Under the pieces are notes generated by a model. It worked only from the letters and a program-made list of their open reading frames with translations. It was not told the origin of the DNA and did not search any database. Shown one piece after another: positions 34,531 through 45,163 of a DNA stretch of 64,000 nucleotides. The stretch comes from Proteus vulgaris (GTDB lineage Bacteria; Pseudomonadota; Gammaproteobacteria; Enterobacterales; Enterobacteriaceae), in NCBI RefSeq assembly GCF_033708015.1, contig NZ_CP137920.1, positions 868,001 through 932,000 on the forward strand, in the 5' to 3' direction. Each line of letters begins with the position of its first letter. The stretch's first letter is position 1. The position numbers and the translations under genes are program-made.

Positions 34531-34866
34531 ATGAGAATGAAAAAAATAGAAATTTATTCAGAAATGTTATGGTGGTCATTATCACACATTCGAAACGTCC
34601 AAACACACAGTTTTATTCGTAAAGGAAAAAACAAATCCTGTGGTTTTGAAGCTGAATTATTACATAATGTTGTTGGTACTTTACCTACCGAAGAGATGAC
34701 TGATAACGATATCTATTTTCTTAATGTACAAGCCAAGTATTACTTAGATAATGCTAGTGAAAGAATTTGTGATAATTATAATGTACATAAGGAAAATATT
34801 AAGCGTTTATTTAAGATTGTACCCGAGCATTTAAAAGATCAACTAAAGTGGGATGGACCAGAATAA
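34531..34866 (+). CDS. Hypothetical protein of the immunity-like array
   Basis: A 111-residue helical protein, family not recognised. It has KKIEIYSEMLWWSLSHIRNV near the start and VPEHLKDQLKWDGPE at the end. I keep the first ATG, which has a TTGAG ribosome site about 4 bases upstream; a second Met two codons later is possible. The next gene starts 2 bases after its stop. Confidence 0.6.
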   Translation: MRMKKIEIYSEMLWWSLSHIRNVQTHSFIRKGKNKSCGFEAELLHNVVGTLPTEEMTDNDIYFLNVQAKYYLDNASERICDNYNVHKENIKRLFKIVPEHLKDQLKWDGPE

Positions 34867-34868
34867 GA

Positions 34869-35261
34869 ATGAAATATTTTGCTAGAGTTGTTGCTCTCAA
34901 TCCTTATGTTGAAGAAGAAGTTACACTCTCTTTTGGTGAATATGAAATTTGTTGTTTTATTAATGAGCCCAATTTATTTGTGATAGGGGAAGTCTATTTA
35001 GTCGAGTTAGTATTAATGTTTTTTGATGATATTGAGATTAAATTATCAAATGATCACGATATGTCGTTGACTCAAATTGGAAATTCTTTTGCTTATCAAT
35101 TAAATGGTAAATTGCTTGATAATAAGTTTATTGTCACTAATTTAGTTTTTGAAGATGATCTATTTTATCAATATTCATATACTGAGAATCAGTTTGTTAT
35201 GTTGAAATCAGACAGAATTAACGTAGAAATAATTGAGCCTATCAGCCATGAACTTTTTTAA
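34869..35261 (+). CDS. Hypothetical beta-rich protein of the immunity-like array
   Basis: A 130-residue protein of unknown family that starts MKYFARVVALNPYVEEEVTL. By eye it is almost all beta strand (repeated hydrophobic runs of 5-7 residues). I reject an earlier in-frame ATG at 34848 because it lies inside the upstream gene. Its end overlaps the next gene by 14 bases. Confidence 0.6.
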   Translation: MKYFARVVALNPYVEEEVTLSFGEYEICCFINEPNLFVIGEVYLVELVLMFFDDIEIKLSNDHDMSLTQIGNSFAYQLNGKLLDNKFIVTNLVFEDDLFYQYSYTENQFVMLKSDRINVEIIEPISHELF

Positions 35262-35700
35262 CGAAGTCCAACAAAAAATCAGCATTACACCTTTTTTTTC
35301 TAACATGGGGAAAGCGGACTTACAGGCTGATAATGTGATTGTGTTTCCCGATTTAAAAAGTTTGCTGCTTTCTCCGTTAGATTTTGAATGGTTACCGACT
35401 TCACCTACACAAAATGATCCTTTTTATGCTAAACAAATCCTGCCTAAAGCATTAATAGAACAACGTATAAAGATAACGCGTTGTGTGATGGATTGCGTGA
35501 AAAATATCCCGTGTACCTCATTTCAGTATGATGCCCATGATTTCAATATTGCAGCTAAAAATGCGATTTGTTACGCATTTCGCCAATACTTATCAGAAAA
35601 ACACTTTTCTCTTGGAGACAACTGGGAAAATATTGTTTATATCTACTATCAAGGATATTGGCCGATAGGGACCTACTATAATAAAGTAGTAATTATTTGA
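35248..35700 (+). CDS. Hypothetical protein, possible immunity protein
   Basis: A 150-residue protein from MNFFNEVQQKISITPFFS. Conserved-looking segments are FEWLPTSPTQNDPFY, NAICYAFRQYL and NIVYIYYQGYWPIG. This composition resembles immunity proteins beside contact-dependent inhibition genes, but I cannot name the family. It is less AT-rich than its neighbours, which suggests a separate origin. Its start lies inside the end of the upstream gene. Confidence 0.6.
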   Translation: MNFFNEVQQKISITPFFSNMGKADLQADNVIVFPDLKSLLLSPLDFEWLPTSPTQNDPFYAKQILPKALIEQRIKITRCVMDCVKNIPCTSFQYDAHDFNIAAKNAICYAFRQYLSEKHFSLGDNWENIVYIYYQGYWPIGTYYNKVVII

Positions 35701-35742
35701 ATTTTATCATTTTTAAGATTAATAATATTAGGATATAGAGAA

Positions 35743-36723
35743 ATGGATATCACTAAAATTTATCAATATAAATTAAGAAAATTATTTAATCCAAGAGCAC
35801 TTCCTTTTAAACATGATATTTTATTTTTACAGTCTTGGGACGGTGAACGGGATGAAATTATTTCAGTAAAACTAAAAAATAAACCCGCTCTTTATCTCTC
35901 GTGGTGGAATGAGCTTTTTAATTCAAAAAAAGTAGGTGAGATTATTAGTGATGATCCTTATGATCAAAATTATTATCAATTTTTTTCTTTTATGAGGATT
36001 TTGCCTAATTTATTATCTATAAATAGAACTGAAAACTTTTATAATAAAAATTTATTTTCAAGTTATATCGTTTCACAGTTAAAATCCGATCTTTCTTTTT
36101 TAGGTAAAGAAAAAGAGAATAACTATAAAACTGAACTTATTAACTATTTATTCTATGATATGGGATTTGCTGATTTTTATTATCACTATTTCATTGTTAA
36201 AGATAATAAACTCTATTTTCGTTATTCTAGTGATGAAATAATAGAGGTCGATGAGCTAATCAATACAACCTATGATCTTGTATTAAAGCACAGTAATGAA
36301 AAATATTATGAAGATCTGAATATAATTAAAAAACAACAAATAGAAATCATTAAATTTCTTCTAGAGAAAGACGAAGATTTTATTTTTACACTAGAAGATC
36401 AATGTTTAATTTATCTATCACCTGAAAAATTTATTAAAACGTATAAAAATGATACGGATAAAATATTTAAAATCTTAGCCAGTTTCTTAAGTAAAGATCA
36501 ATCAGCACTCAATACCTTTGTGTCTAAAATGATTATCATGAATTACAATTATTATATTTTGAAAAATAATCCAAAAGAAATCTTGAAATTAAAAGCTTTT
36601 TGTAGAAGAGATAATTTAAAATTTTTTCTATTATTAAAATCAATTATTAATTTGCATTTTTTTGTCAGAAAAGAAGATTTTAAGGAGTTACACTTAGAAT
36701 ATTATTTATCTAAAATTGATTGA
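35743..36723 (+). CDS. Hypothetical protein, last gene of the immunity-like array
   Basis: A 326-residue protein, the largest of the array and of unknown family. It is rich in Lys, Asn, Phe and Tyr and mostly helical by eye, with no signal peptide and no clear membrane span. The coding sequence is extremely AT-rich compared with flanking tktA. It ends the row; about 510 bases of AT-rich non-coding DNA follow. Confidence 0.6.
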   Translation: MDITKIYQYKLRKLFNPRALPFKHDILFLQSWDGERDEIISVKLKNKPALYLSWWNELFNSKKVGEIISDDPYDQNYYQFFSFMRILPNLLSINRTENFYNKNLFSSYIVSQLKSDLSFLGKEKENNYKTELINYLFYDMGFADFYYHYFIVKDNKLYFRYSSDEIIEVDELINTTYDLVLKHSNEKYYEDLNIIKKQQIEIIKFLLEKDEDFIFTLEDQCLIYLSPEKFIKTYKNDTDKIFKILASFLSKDQSALNTFVSKMIIMNYNYYILKNNPKEILKLKAFCRRDNLKFFLLLKSIINLHFFVRKEDFKELHLEYYLSKID

Positions 36724-37235
36724 AAATAGGTAGAATATATAAATAATTTATTTTTATAAAATGAGTAACAAATACGTTACATGATGCTTTCCTTTTATTT
36801 ATATAATGTAAATAATATTTTTATTATTGAATCAGTAAATTATTTGCTTTTTATATTTTTTAATTATTTATAATTCTATGTTCTTGTAACAAGTTCAGTC
36901 AATTATTAGGCTATAATTAAAACCATACGGTATTTCTTTGATTTGATGGATAATTCAGCAATAAAATTTTATCTTGATTAGTCATATCAAGCTAAGGTTT
37001 AATAGCACGCTTCTCAATTGCGCAAATTATTATCTTTTTCCCTTTTTGTTGCGCAACAATGCGGTGGTGTAATGTTATTTTCCGCTTTAATCGTAAAAAA
37101 TGCATAGCAAATCAAAGAATTATTGCTTTATGTTAATTACGATAGCCACCTTTGTGGATTTTTTATATTGCGGTTTTTTGCCCGCATTGAGAGAATCAGC
37201 TATCTAGATGCTTTTTATCCGACTTGGAGTAGAAA
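36724..37235. other. AT-rich region between the immunity-like array and tktA
   Basis: No gene, and no copy of the tRNA-Asp 3' end that would mark an attachment site. It holds the upstream control region of tktA, including two copies of the palindrome TTGCGCAA (listed separately). No strong terminator for the array is visible. Confidence 0.5.
37018..37056. promoter_or_regulatory. Two TTGCGCAA palindromes upstream of tktA
   Basis: TTGCGCAA occurs at 37018-37025 and 37049-37056, 31 bases apart (about three helical turns), some 180-210 bases before tktA. The spacing suits cooperative binding on one DNA face. The regulator is unknown. Confidence 0.4.
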
Positions 37236-39230
37236 ATGACCACTCGTAAAACCCTTGCTAATGCGATCCGTTTTTTAAGTATGGATGCTGTGCAAAAAGC
37301 TAAATCAGGACACCCTGGCGCCCCTATGGGTATGGCTGATATTGCCGAAGTATTATGGCGTGATTTTTTAAATCATAACCCAACTAACCCTAACTGGGCT
37401 GATCGTGACCGTTTCGTTTTATCTAATGGTCATGCATCAATGCTGATTTATAGCTTATTGCACTTGTCTGGTTATGAAGTTTCTTTAGATGATCTGAAAA
37501 ACTTCCGTCAATTACATTCTAAAACACCGGGCCACCCAGAATATGGTTATACCCCTGGTGTTGAAACAACAACGGGTCCTTTAGGTCAAGGTATTGCAAA
37601 TGCAGTGGGTTTTGCAATTGCAGAACGTACATTAGCGGCTCAATTTAACCGTCCTGGTCATGATATTGTTGACCACTACACCTACGCCTTTATGGGTGAT
37701 GGTTGTATGATGGAAGGTATCTCTCATGAAGCGTGTTCTTTAGCTGGAACATTACAATTAGGTAAACTAATCGCATTTTATGATGACAATGGTATCTCTA
37801 TTGATGGTCAAGTCCATGGCTGGTTTACTGATAACACCGCAGAACGTTTCGATGCTTATGGCTGGCATGTCATCAGTGGTATTGATGGTCACGATGCAGC
37901 AAGCATTAAAGCTGCCATTGAAGCTGCAAAACAAGTCACAGACAAGCCTTCACTACTAATCTGTAAAACGACTATCGGTTTTGGTTCTCCTCATAAAGCG
38001 GGTACGGCTGATTCTCACGGTTCTCCATTAGGTGATGCAGAAATTGCTGAAACACGTAAAGCGTTAGGCTGGGAATACGGTGCATTTGAGATCCCACAAG
38101 AAATTTATAAAGAGTGGGATGCGAAAGAAGCAGGTAAAGCAAAAGAAGCGGCATGGGATGCTAAATTTGCGGCTTATGCAGCACAGTTCCCTGAATTAGC
38201 GGCTGAATTTAAACGTCGTATTTCTGGTGAATTACCCGCAAACTGGGAAAAAGATGCCAAAGCATTTATTGAAAATTTACAACAAAATCCTTCAAGCATT
38301 GCAAGCCGTAAAGCATCTCAAAATGCATTAGAAGCATTCGGTAAAGTATTACCAGAATTCATGGGTGGCTCTGCGGATTTAGCACCAAGTAACCTGACTA
38401 TGTGGTCTGGTTCTAAAGCGCTGAATGAAGATAAAGCGGGTAATTACATCCATTATGGTGTACGTGAATTCGGTATGTCTGCAATTATGAATGGTATTGC
38501 ATTACATGGCGGTTTTGTTCCATATGGTGCTACATTCCTGATGTTTATGGAATATGCACGTAACGCTGTGCGTATGGCTGCACTGATGAAGATCCGCAGT
38601 ATCTTTGTTTATACACATGACTCCATTGGTCTCGGTGAAGATGGTCCAACTCACCAACCCGTTGAGCAAATGGCAAGCCTACGTGTCACTCCAAACGTGA
38701 GCACATGGCGTCCATGCGACCAAGTTGAATCAGCAGTTGCATGGAAATATGCAATTGATCGTAAAGATGGTCCAACAGCGCTGATCTTCTCTCGTCAAAA
38801 TCTTGCACAGCAACCACGTACTGCAGAACAACTGGCAAATATCGAGAAGGGGGGGTATATCCTGAAAGATTGCGCTGGTACTCCAGAATTAATCTTTATT
38901 GCCACTGGTTCTGAAGTTGAATTAGCCGTTAGCGCTTATGAACAATTGACCGCTGAAGGCCGTAAAGTGCGTGTTGTTTCTATGCCAGCAACAGATGCAT
39001 TTGATAAACAAGATGCAGATTACCGTGAAGCGGTATTGCCAACATCAGTGAAAGCACGCGTTGCTATTGAAGCGGGTATTGCTGACTACTGGTTCAAATA
39101 TGTTGGTTTAGATGGTGTGATTGTCGGTATGAATAGCTTCGGTGAATCAGCACCTGCAAACGAATTATTTGAAGAGTTTGGTTTTACTGTTGAAAATGTG
39201 GTTACACAGGCAAAATCTTTACTTAAATAA
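37236..39230 (+). CDS. tktA: Transketolase
   Basis: Thiamine-diphosphate enzyme of the pentose phosphate pathway that moves two-carbon units between sugar phosphates. It is 664 residues. The start [20 protein letters not shown] is conserved; visible motifs are the cofactor signature [27 protein letters not shown] and the sugar-phosphate-site SNGHASML. It heads the tktA-epd-pgk-fbaA row, as in E. coli, but has its own terminator. Confidence 0.97.
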   Translation: MTTRKTLANAIRFLSMDAVQKAKSGHPGAPMGMADIAEVLWRDFLNHNPTNPNWADRDRFVLSNGHASMLIYSLLHLSGYEVSLDDLKNFRQLHSKTPGHPEYGYTPGVETTTGPLGQGIANAVGFAIAERTLAAQFNRPGHDIVDHYTYAFMGDGCMMEGISHEACSLAGTLQLGKLIAFYDDNGISIDGQVHGWFTDNTAERFDAYGWHVISGIDGHDAASIKAAIEAAKQVTDKPSLLICKTTIGFGSPHKAGTADSHGSPLGDAEIAETRKALGWEYGAFEIPQEIYKEWDAKEAGKAKEAAWDAKFAAYAAQFPELAAEFKRRISGELPANWEKDAKAFIENLQQNPSSIASRKASQNALEAFGKVLPEFMGGSADLAPSNLTMWSGSKALNEDKAGNYIHYGVREFGMSAIMNGIALHGGFVPYGATFLMFMEYARNAVRMAALMKIRSIFVYTHDSIGLGEDGPTHQPVEQMASLRVTPNVSTWRPCDQVESAVAWKYAIDRKDGPTALIFSRQNLAQQPRTAEQLANIEKGGYILKDCAGTPELIFIATGSEVELAVSAYEQLTAEGRKVRVVSMPATDAFDKQDADYREAVLPTSVKARVAIEAGIADYWFKYVGLDGVIVGMNSFGESAPANELFEEFGFTVENVVTQAKSLLK

Positions 39231-39245
39231 TCAATAAATGTTAAC

Positions 39246-39290
39246 AAGAGCACATTTTTGGGAAGAATTTCTCAGATGTGCTCTTTTTTT
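39246..39290 (+). terminator. Terminator of tktA
   Basis: Stem AAGAGCACAT/ATGTGCTCTT (39246-39255 and 39276-39285) with a 20-base loop and a T-run. Confidence 0.85.
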
Positions 39291-39487
39291 ATTCTTCTAT
39301 CTTTGTTTACTATTGCGATCTTCTCTCATTTCTCGTAATCTGATTAACCATAAGCTGAACCGTTTCAGTTACTCCCGAAATGTCGGTGACTGCACAATTT
39401 CTAGATTTACTTGATTTATCATTGTTGATTAGTATCTTGCTCTATTATTCTAAGCGGTTGCAAATCACTAGTTATCAAGGAAGTCAC

Positions 39488-40507
39488 ATGACAATCAGAG
39501 TCGCTATTAACGGTTTTGGTCGTATAGGGCGTAATGTGTTAAGAGCGCTTTATGAATCAGGTAAACGTGCTGAAATAACGGTTATTGCAATAAATGAATT
39601 GGCTGATGCTCAAGGCATTGGGCATCTTCTCAAGTATGATTCCAGCCACGGTCGTTTTGCTTGGGATGTACGAATAAATAACGATTTATTGCAAGTGGGT
39701 GATGATACCATTCGTTTATTTCATCATGCGGATATTACCGATTTGCCTTGGGGTGAACTTGGTATTGATGTTGTACTGGATTGTAGTGGTGCTTATGGTT
39801 CCCGTGCTGATGGTGAAGCACATATTGCACAAGGCGCAAAGAAAGTCCTGTTTTCTCATCCCGGTACAACGGATTTAGATGCAACGGTTGTTTTTGGTGT
39901 GAATCAACACGAACTTAAAAAAGAGCACCGAATTGTTTCAAACGCATCTTGTACAACAAATTGCATTATTCCTATCATTAAAATGATGGATGACGCGTTT
40001 AATATAGAATCAGGAACAGTAACAACAATCCATGCAGCCATGAACGATCAACCCGTGATTGATGCATACCATAAGGATTTACGCCGTACTCGTGCAGCAG
40101 GGCAATCTATTATTCCTGTTGATACGAAATTGGCCGCAGGAATTACTCGAATTTTCCCGAAATTTAAGGATCATTTCGAGGCAATTTCTGTACGAGTTCC
40201 TACAATTAATGTGACAGCCATTGATTTAAGTGTCACTGTAAAAACTGCTGTAAATGTGTTAGATGTCAATCGGTTAATTCAAAAATCAGCAACTGGCGCA
40301 TTTCGTGGTATAGTGGATTACACAGAATTGCCATTAGTCTCAACTGATTTTAACCACGACCCTCATAGTGCAATCGTTGATGGCACACAAACACGAGTCA
40401 GTGGGCAACACCTGATCAAGACTTTAGTCTGGTGTGATAATGAATGGGGCTTTGCTAACAGAATGCTCGATACAACGTTAGCAATGGCTACAACTGGTTT
40501 TAAATAA
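39488..40507 (+). CDS. epd: D-erythrose-4-phosphate dehydrogenase
   Basis: NAD-dependent enzyme of pyridoxal phosphate synthesis, a GAPDH paralogue. It is 339 residues from [21 protein letters not shown] reject a start 108 bases upstream because that stretch shows no conserved sequence and GGAAG precedes the ATG at 39488. The catalytic Cys is in [12 protein letters not shown]. The ending [17 protein letters not shown] separates it from GapA. First gene of epd-pgk-fbaA. Confidence 0.95.
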   Translation: MTIRVAINGFGRIGRNVLRALYESGKRAEITVIAINELADAQGIGHLLKYDSSHGRFAWDVRINNDLLQVGDDTIRLFHHADITDLPWGELGIDVVLDCSGAYGSRADGEAHIAQGAKKVLFSHPGTTDLDATVVFGVNQHELKKEHRIVSNASCTTNCIIPIIKMMDDAFNIESGTVTTIHAAMNDQPVIDAYHKDLRRTRAAGQSIIPVDTKLAAGITRIFPKFKDHFEAISVRVPTINVTAIDLSVTVKTAVNVLDVNRLIQKSATGAFRGIVDYTELPLVSTDFNHDPHSAIVDGTQTRVSGQHLIKTLVWCDNEWGFANRMLDTTLAMATTGFK

Positions 40508-40594
40508 TCATGTTTTAATGACGGTGTCGCGTAATAATACAAGGCACTGAACAGAAGATTACTAAATTTTAGAGAATCAATGAGAGGATTCATC

Positions 40595-41758
40595 ATGTCT
40601 GTAATTAAGATGACCGATTTAGACCTAGCGGGTAAACGAGTTCTTATCCGTGCTGACCTGAACGTTCCAGTTAAAGATGGTAAAGTCACTTCAGATGCGC
40701 GTATCCGTGCTTCTTTACCAACAATTGAAGCCGCGTTAAAACAAGGCGCTAAAGTGATGGTAACTTCTCACTTAGGTCGCCCTACCGAAGGTGAGTACAA
40801 CGAAGAGTTCTCTTTAAAACCAGTTGTTGACTATCTGAAAGATAAATTAACTGCCCCAGTTAGCCTTGCTAAAGACTATTTAAATGGTGTTGAAGTTAAT
40901 GCAGGCGAATTAGTTGTTCTTGAAAACGTTCGTTTTAATAAAGGCGAAAAGAAAGACGACGAAACGCTGTCTAAACAATATGCTGCATTATGTGATGTTT
41001 TCGTAATGGATGCATTCGGTACAGCTCACCGTGCTCAAGCATCAACTCATGGTGTTGCTAAGTTTGCGCAAGTTGCTTGCGCAGGTCCATTATTATCAGC
41101 AGAACTTGAAGCATTAGGTAAAGCATTAGATAAACCCGCTCGCCCAATGGTTGCAATTGTTGGTGGTTCTAAAGTTTCAACTAAACTGACTGTATTAGAT
41201 TCTTTATCAAAAATTGCTGACCAATTAATCGTTGGTGGTGGTATTGCAAATACCTTTATCGCAGCGGAAGGTCATCCAGTAGGTCGCTCTTTATATGAAG
41301 CAGACCTTGTTGATGATGCTAAAAAACTGATGGAAAAATGCGATATTCCAGTACCAAGCGATGTTCGCGTTGCAACTGAATTCTCTGAAACTGCAGAGGC
41401 TGTTTTAAAATCAGCAAGTGATATCAAAGACGATGAACAAGTCCTGGATATCGGTGATGTAACTGCGGAACGTTTAGCTGAGATCCTGAAAAACGCGAAA
41501 ACTATCCTGTGGAATGGTCCAGTAGGTGTGTTTGAATTCCCTAACTTCCGCAAAGGTACAGAAATCATTGCTCATGCAATCGCAGAGAGCGAAGCATTCT
41601 CTATCGCAGGGGGCGGTGATACGCTGGCGGCTATTGATTTATTTGATATCGCAGACAAAATCTCTTACATTTCAACCGGTGGTGGTGCTTTCTTAGAATT
41701 TGTTGAAGGCAAAAAACTTCCTGCTGTTGCAATGTTAGAAGAACGCGCTAAACAGTAA
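40595..41758 (+). CDS. pgk: Phosphoglycerate kinase
   Basis: Glycolytic ATP-forming step between 1,3-bisphosphoglycerate and 3-phosphoglycerate. It is 387 residues from [20 protein letters not shown]; an in-frame ATG 15 bases earlier is not used in the family. The signature [11 protein letters not shown], the N-domain TSHLGRP and the C-domain glycine loop [12 protein letters not shown] are clear. Highly biased codon use. It lies between epd and fbaA. Confidence 0.97.
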   Translation: MSVIKMTDLDLAGKRVLIRADLNVPVKDGKVTSDARIRASLPTIEAALKQGAKVMVTSHLGRPTEGEYNEEFSLKPVVDYLKDKLTAPVSLAKDYLNGVEVNAGELVVLENVRFNKGEKKDDETLSKQYAALCDVFVMDAFGTAHRAQASTHGVAKFAQVACAGPLLSAELEALGKALDKPARPMVAIVGGSKVSTKLTVLDSLSKIADQLIVGGGIANTFIAAEGHPVGRSLYEADLVDDAKKLMEKCDIPVPSDVRVATEFSETAEAVLKSASDIKDDEQVLDIGDVTAERLAEILKNAKTILWNGPVGVFEFPNFRKGTEIIAHAIAESEAFSIAGGGDTLAAIDLFDIADKISYISTGGGAFLEFVEGKKLPAVAMLEERAKQ

Positions 41759-41773
41759 TTAAGTCAGCTCATA

Positions 41774-41798
41774 CAGGTAGAAAGTTATTTTCTACCTG
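41774..41798 (+). other. Hairpin between pgk and fbaA
   Basis: Perfect ten-base stem CAGGTAGAAA/TTTCTACCTG (41774-41783 and 41789-41798) with a 5-base loop and no T-run. It probably protects or processes the polycistronic mRNA rather than ending it. Confidence 0.6.
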
Positions 41799-41821
41799 TT
41801 CCAAATATAGGATCTTATTAC

Positions 41822-42901
41822 ATGTCTAAAGTTTTTGATTTCGTGAAACCGGGTGTCATCACGGGTGATGATGTACAAAAAGTATTTGCAGTAGCAAAAG
41901 AAAACAAATTTGCTCTGCCTGCGGTTAACTGTGTAGGTACTGACTCAATCAATGCTGTGTTAGAAGCTGCTGCGAAAGTTCGTTCTCCTGTTATTGTACA
42001 GTTCTCTAACGGTGGTGCTGCATTTATCGCAGGTAAGGGTCTTAAATCTGATGTGCCACAGCAAGCGGCTATTCTAGGCGCAATTTCTGGTGCTCATCAT
42101 GTGCATCAAATGGCTGAATACTACGGTGTTCCTGTTATTCTGCATACTGACCACTGTGCAAAAAAATTATTACCATGGATTGATGGTCTGTTAGATGCGG
42201 GTGAAAAACACTACGCTAAAACAGGGAAACCACTGTTCTCTTCTCACATGATTGACTTATCTGAAGAGTCATTAGAAGAAAACATCGAAATCTGTGCTAA
42301 ATATTTAGCGCGTATGGCTAAAATCGATATGACTTTAGAAATCGAATTAGGCTGTACGGGTGGTGAAGAAGACGGCGTTGATAACACCGGTATGGACAGC
42401 TCTGCGCTTTATACTCAACCAGAAGACGTTGCTTATGCCTACGAAAAACTGAGTGCGGTAAGTCCTCGTTTCACTATCGCGGCTTCTTTCGGTAACGTAC
42501 ATGGTGTTTATAAACCAGGTAATGTTCAGTTAACACCAAAAATTCTACGTAACTCACAAGACTACGTATCTGAGAAATTCAATCTGCCACACAATAGCTT
42601 AGATTTCGTTTTCCACGGTGGTTCTGGTTCTTCTGCTGCTGAAATCAAAGAAGCTGTTGACTATGGCGTTATCAAAATGAATATCGATACTGATACTCAG
42701 TGGGCGACTTGGGATGGTATCTTACAGTTCTACAAAAAGAACGAAGGTTATCTGCAAGGCCAGTTAGGTAACCCAGAAGGGGCTGATAAACCTAACAAGA
42801 AATATTACGACCCACGTAACTGGTTACGTCACGCACAAGTATCAATGGTTGTTCGTTTAGAACAAGCATTTAAAGAGCTGAATTCAGTTGATGTATTGTA
42901 A
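41822..42901 (+). CDS. fbaA: Fructose-bisphosphate aldolase, class II
   Basis: Zinc-dependent aldolase of glycolysis and gluconeogenesis. It is 359 residues. Metal and catalytic residues are in VILHTDHCAKK and in the ELGCTGGEEDGVDN loop, with HGVYKPGN and FHGGSGSS further on. Last gene of epd-pgk-fbaA; a terminator follows. Confidence 0.97.
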   Translation: MSKVFDFVKPGVITGDDVQKVFAVAKENKFALPAVNCVGTDSINAVLEAAAKVRSPVIVQFSNGGAAFIAGKGLKSDVPQQAAILGAISGAHHVHQMAEYYGVPVILHTDHCAKKLLPWIDGLLDAGEKHYAKTGKPLFSSHMIDLSEESLEENIEICAKYLARMAKIDMTLEIELGCTGGEEDGVDNTGMDSSALYTQPEDVAYAYEKLSAVSPRFTIAASFGNVHGVYKPGNVQLTPKILRNSQDYVSEKFNLPHNSLDFVFHGGSGSSAAEIKEAVDYGVIKMNIDTDTQWATWDGILQFYKKNEGYLQGQLGNPEGADKPNKKYYDPRNWLRHAQVSMVVRLEQAFKELNSVDVL

Positions 42902-42926
42902 TTAGATCATTCTTGATGATTAAACT

Positions 42927-42952
42927 AAACCCGCTTATTTGGCGGGTTTTTT
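42927..42952 (+). terminator. Terminator of fbaA
   Basis: Stem AAACCCGC/GCGGGTTT (42927-42934 and 42942-42949) with a 7-base loop and a T-run. Confidence 0.92.
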
Positions 42953-43021
42953 ATTATGGCTTTAGCCACTATTAGCAATACTCACTAATATGAAATGCGA
43001 TTTTTGAGATAATACAGCGAT

Positions 43022-43051
43022 AAAAAAGCGCCTATTCATGAATAGACGCTT
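43022..43051 (-). terminator. Terminator of dtpB
   Basis: Near-perfect palindrome AAGCGCCTATTCATGAATAG continuing to 43051 (arms 43026-43037 and 43040-43051, one mismatch). Read on the minus strand it is followed by a T6 run, as expected for the end of dtpB. Confidence 0.85.
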
Positions 43052-43078
43052 ACAGCAAGCAATATAGTGATGAGAAGA

Positions 43079-44566
43079 TTAACCTGTGACTTTACCGTCT
43101 TTGTTTTTTTCTTTCATCATACGATTTAATAAAGGTACGGTTGCCCACATAACGATACCTACAATTAAGGTCACAATACCAATTTTACCAAATACATCAG
43201 TATAAATAGGTAATGTTTGTAGTGGATCTGTAATACCTTCTGGTGCGGCTGTGAAAGTCGCTACATAACCGCCTAATAGATAAGCGGTCGCTTGTGTTAA
43301 GAACCACATACCTAAAATAAATCCCATCATGTATTGTGGTACGAACGCTGCAACCATTGCTAAACCTAACGCACTGATCATCAGTTCACCTAAGCTCTGG
43401 AATAAGTAAACTAGAACGATAAACCAAGGTGATGTTAAGCCTTGAGCATCGGCAAACCACATACCTGATGCTGCCGCGGTAAGGAATCCTAATGAGCACA
43501 GGAGCATACCCGCAGTAAATTTTGCTGGCATGGATAAATCTTTACCTTTCGCACCAAAATAACTGTAAGCGATAGCAAGGATTGGGCTAGCAACAATGAT
43601 CCAGAAGGGGTTGAGTGCTTGGAAGCTGACAGGGTTAATCTCAAAGCCTAAAAGCGTGTGATGAACGTTATGAATAGCAAAGAAATTCAGTGAAGTTGGC
43701 ATCTGAGCATACAGAATATAGAAAATAACAGCTTCTAACATCAGAACAAATGCAACATACATTTTATTACGAGCAACTCTGTCTTTTTGTTTAAACGCTT
43801 CACGGAAATAAATGAAGACAACAATAATAGACAGACTGACTAAGACGATATTTGCAATCATCACGTTGTGCAGTAACCATGCACAAATAAATACCATCAC
43901 AATTGAGCCAACAATAACTAATAACAGCTTACTAAAGTTCATTGGTAAATGGTCTGGTTCAGAACCAATATTGGCAACCATTTTACGGCAGAATAAATAA
44001 ACTAATAACGCCATGATCAAGCCAATACCGCAGATATTATAAGTCAGTGCATATCCGTAACGTTCTGCAAGTACAGGGGCGATAGATAAAGAAATTAATG
44101 AGCCGATATTAATCGACATATAAAATAGCGTAAATGCGCCATCAAGACGAGGGTCTTTAGGTGGATAACATTTTGCTAATAAGCTGGCAGGGTTGGCTTT
44201 AAATAAACCATTACCCACTGCGATAGTTCCTAATGCGTAGAAAATTAAATTAGGATACATAATTGACATACCAGTCATGAAATAACCGATAGCCAAAACA
44301 ATCGCACCTAAAACAATGGTTCGTTTTGTTCCTAATAAGTGGTCACCAACATAACCACCAATAGAAATAAGCCCATAAACCAGTGCAGAGAAAGCACCAA
44401 AAGTAATGAAAGCCTGTTCTTGAGAGAAGCCTAATTTACTAACAAAATAAACGGCAAGAATACCTTGTACGCCGTAGTAACCAAAACGTTCCCATAATTC
44501 TACAAAGAAAATCATAAAGAACGGTTTAGGCTGTTGTAATAAACCGACTTGAGCGGGTTTATCCAT
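43079..44566 (-). CDS. dtpB: Proton-dependent di/tripeptide transporter
   Basis: POT/PTR-family symporter of 495 residues with about 14 membrane helices. The proton-coupling motif is [15 protein letters not shown] (ExxERFxYYG) in helix 1, with [11 protein letters not shown] and the [16 protein letters not shown] signature in later helices. N-terminus, GMLQQP-like start and overall sequence fit DtpB (YhiP) better than DtpA. It is transcribed alone and has a palindrome upstream of its start. Confidence 0.9.
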   Translation of the reverse strand: MDKPAQVGLLQQPKPFFMIFFVELWERFGYYGVQGILAVYFVSKLGFSQEQAFITFGAFSALVYGLISIGGYVGDHLLGTKRTIVLGAIVLAIGYFMTGMSIMYPNLIFYALGTIAVGNGLFKANPASLLAKCYPPKDPRLDGAFTLFYMSINIGSLISLSIAPVLAERYGYALTYNICGIGLIMALLVYLFCRKMVANIGSEPDHLPMNFSKLLLVIVGSIVMVFICAWLLHNVMIANIVLVSLSIIVVFIYFREAFKQKDRVARNKMYVAFVLMLEAVIFYILYAQMPTSLNFFAIHNVHHTLLGFEINPVSFQALNPFWIIVASPILAIAYSYFGAKGKDLSMPAKFTAGMLLCSLGFLTAAASGMWFADAQGLTSPWFIVLVYLFQSLGELMISALGLAMVAAFVPQYMMGFILGMWFLTQATAYLLGGYVATFTAAPEGITDPLQTLPIYTDVFGKIGIVTLIVGIVMWATVPLLNRMMKEKNKDGKVTG

Positions 44567-45163
44567 ATCTGTAATGCCCCTAATTATTATTTATTTTCAA
44601 CAACGATGTTATTTACTCACATTCACGAAGAATGTTACACAACAGTAACATTATCTGTCGCATTTGGAGTGATGTTTGCAAATTTAAGAAGGTAATCAGC
44701 AAGTCGAGTAGACTAATATATTGATGAAATGACTTCTCAAAGGTTGATCACACTGTGAGTAAGATTAATACCAGATTGAAAAAAATATTCATTAATTTAT
44801 TTTCAAATAAAGCCATTTAATTGATTTTTTGTATAAAATATAATCAATGAGATTATTATTGGTTTATATTTTAATCTGATTAAATTAAATAAAGATAAAA
44901 GGGAGAAGTAGAGAGAAAATATTTTTGATTATGTGACTGATTGATTATAGAAAGAATTTTTTCATTATAATTAAAAATTATTCTTTTATAACAAACGGAT
45001 GTTAATAAGTGTTTAATAAATATCTAAAGATGAGTCAATATTGCTTCATTAAATAAATATTCAATTAATATAGATAAATATTTAATTTTATGATGTGATT
45101 ATTATCAAAAAAAAACGCCCTTATAAAAAGTGCGTTTTTATTTTGAGGTAAAAGAGATGAAAT
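44567..45163. other. AT-rich region between dtpB and hpaC
   Basis: No gene is seen. The dtpB end holds an operator-like palindrome (listed). The other end holds a hairpin AAACGC/GCGTTT near 45110-45137 that, on the minus strand, could end hpaC. The 44760-45100 stretch is nearly all A and T with no recognisable signal. Confidence 0.4.
44631..44652. promoter_or_regulatory. Perfect palindrome AATGTTAC-N6-GTAACATT upstream of dtpB
   Basis: Two eight-base arms about 65 bases before the dtpB start. The GTAACAT half resembles OmpR-type half-sites, and OmpR controls the related dtpA in enterobacteria. The link to dtpB here is only inference. Confidence 0.4.

Noticed and set aside
29733..37235. Integrated prophage or island with attachment sites at tRNA-Asp
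   Set aside because: No integrase gene, and I found no repeat of the tRNA 3' end near 36724-37235. The accessory genes are real but a mobile element is not supported.
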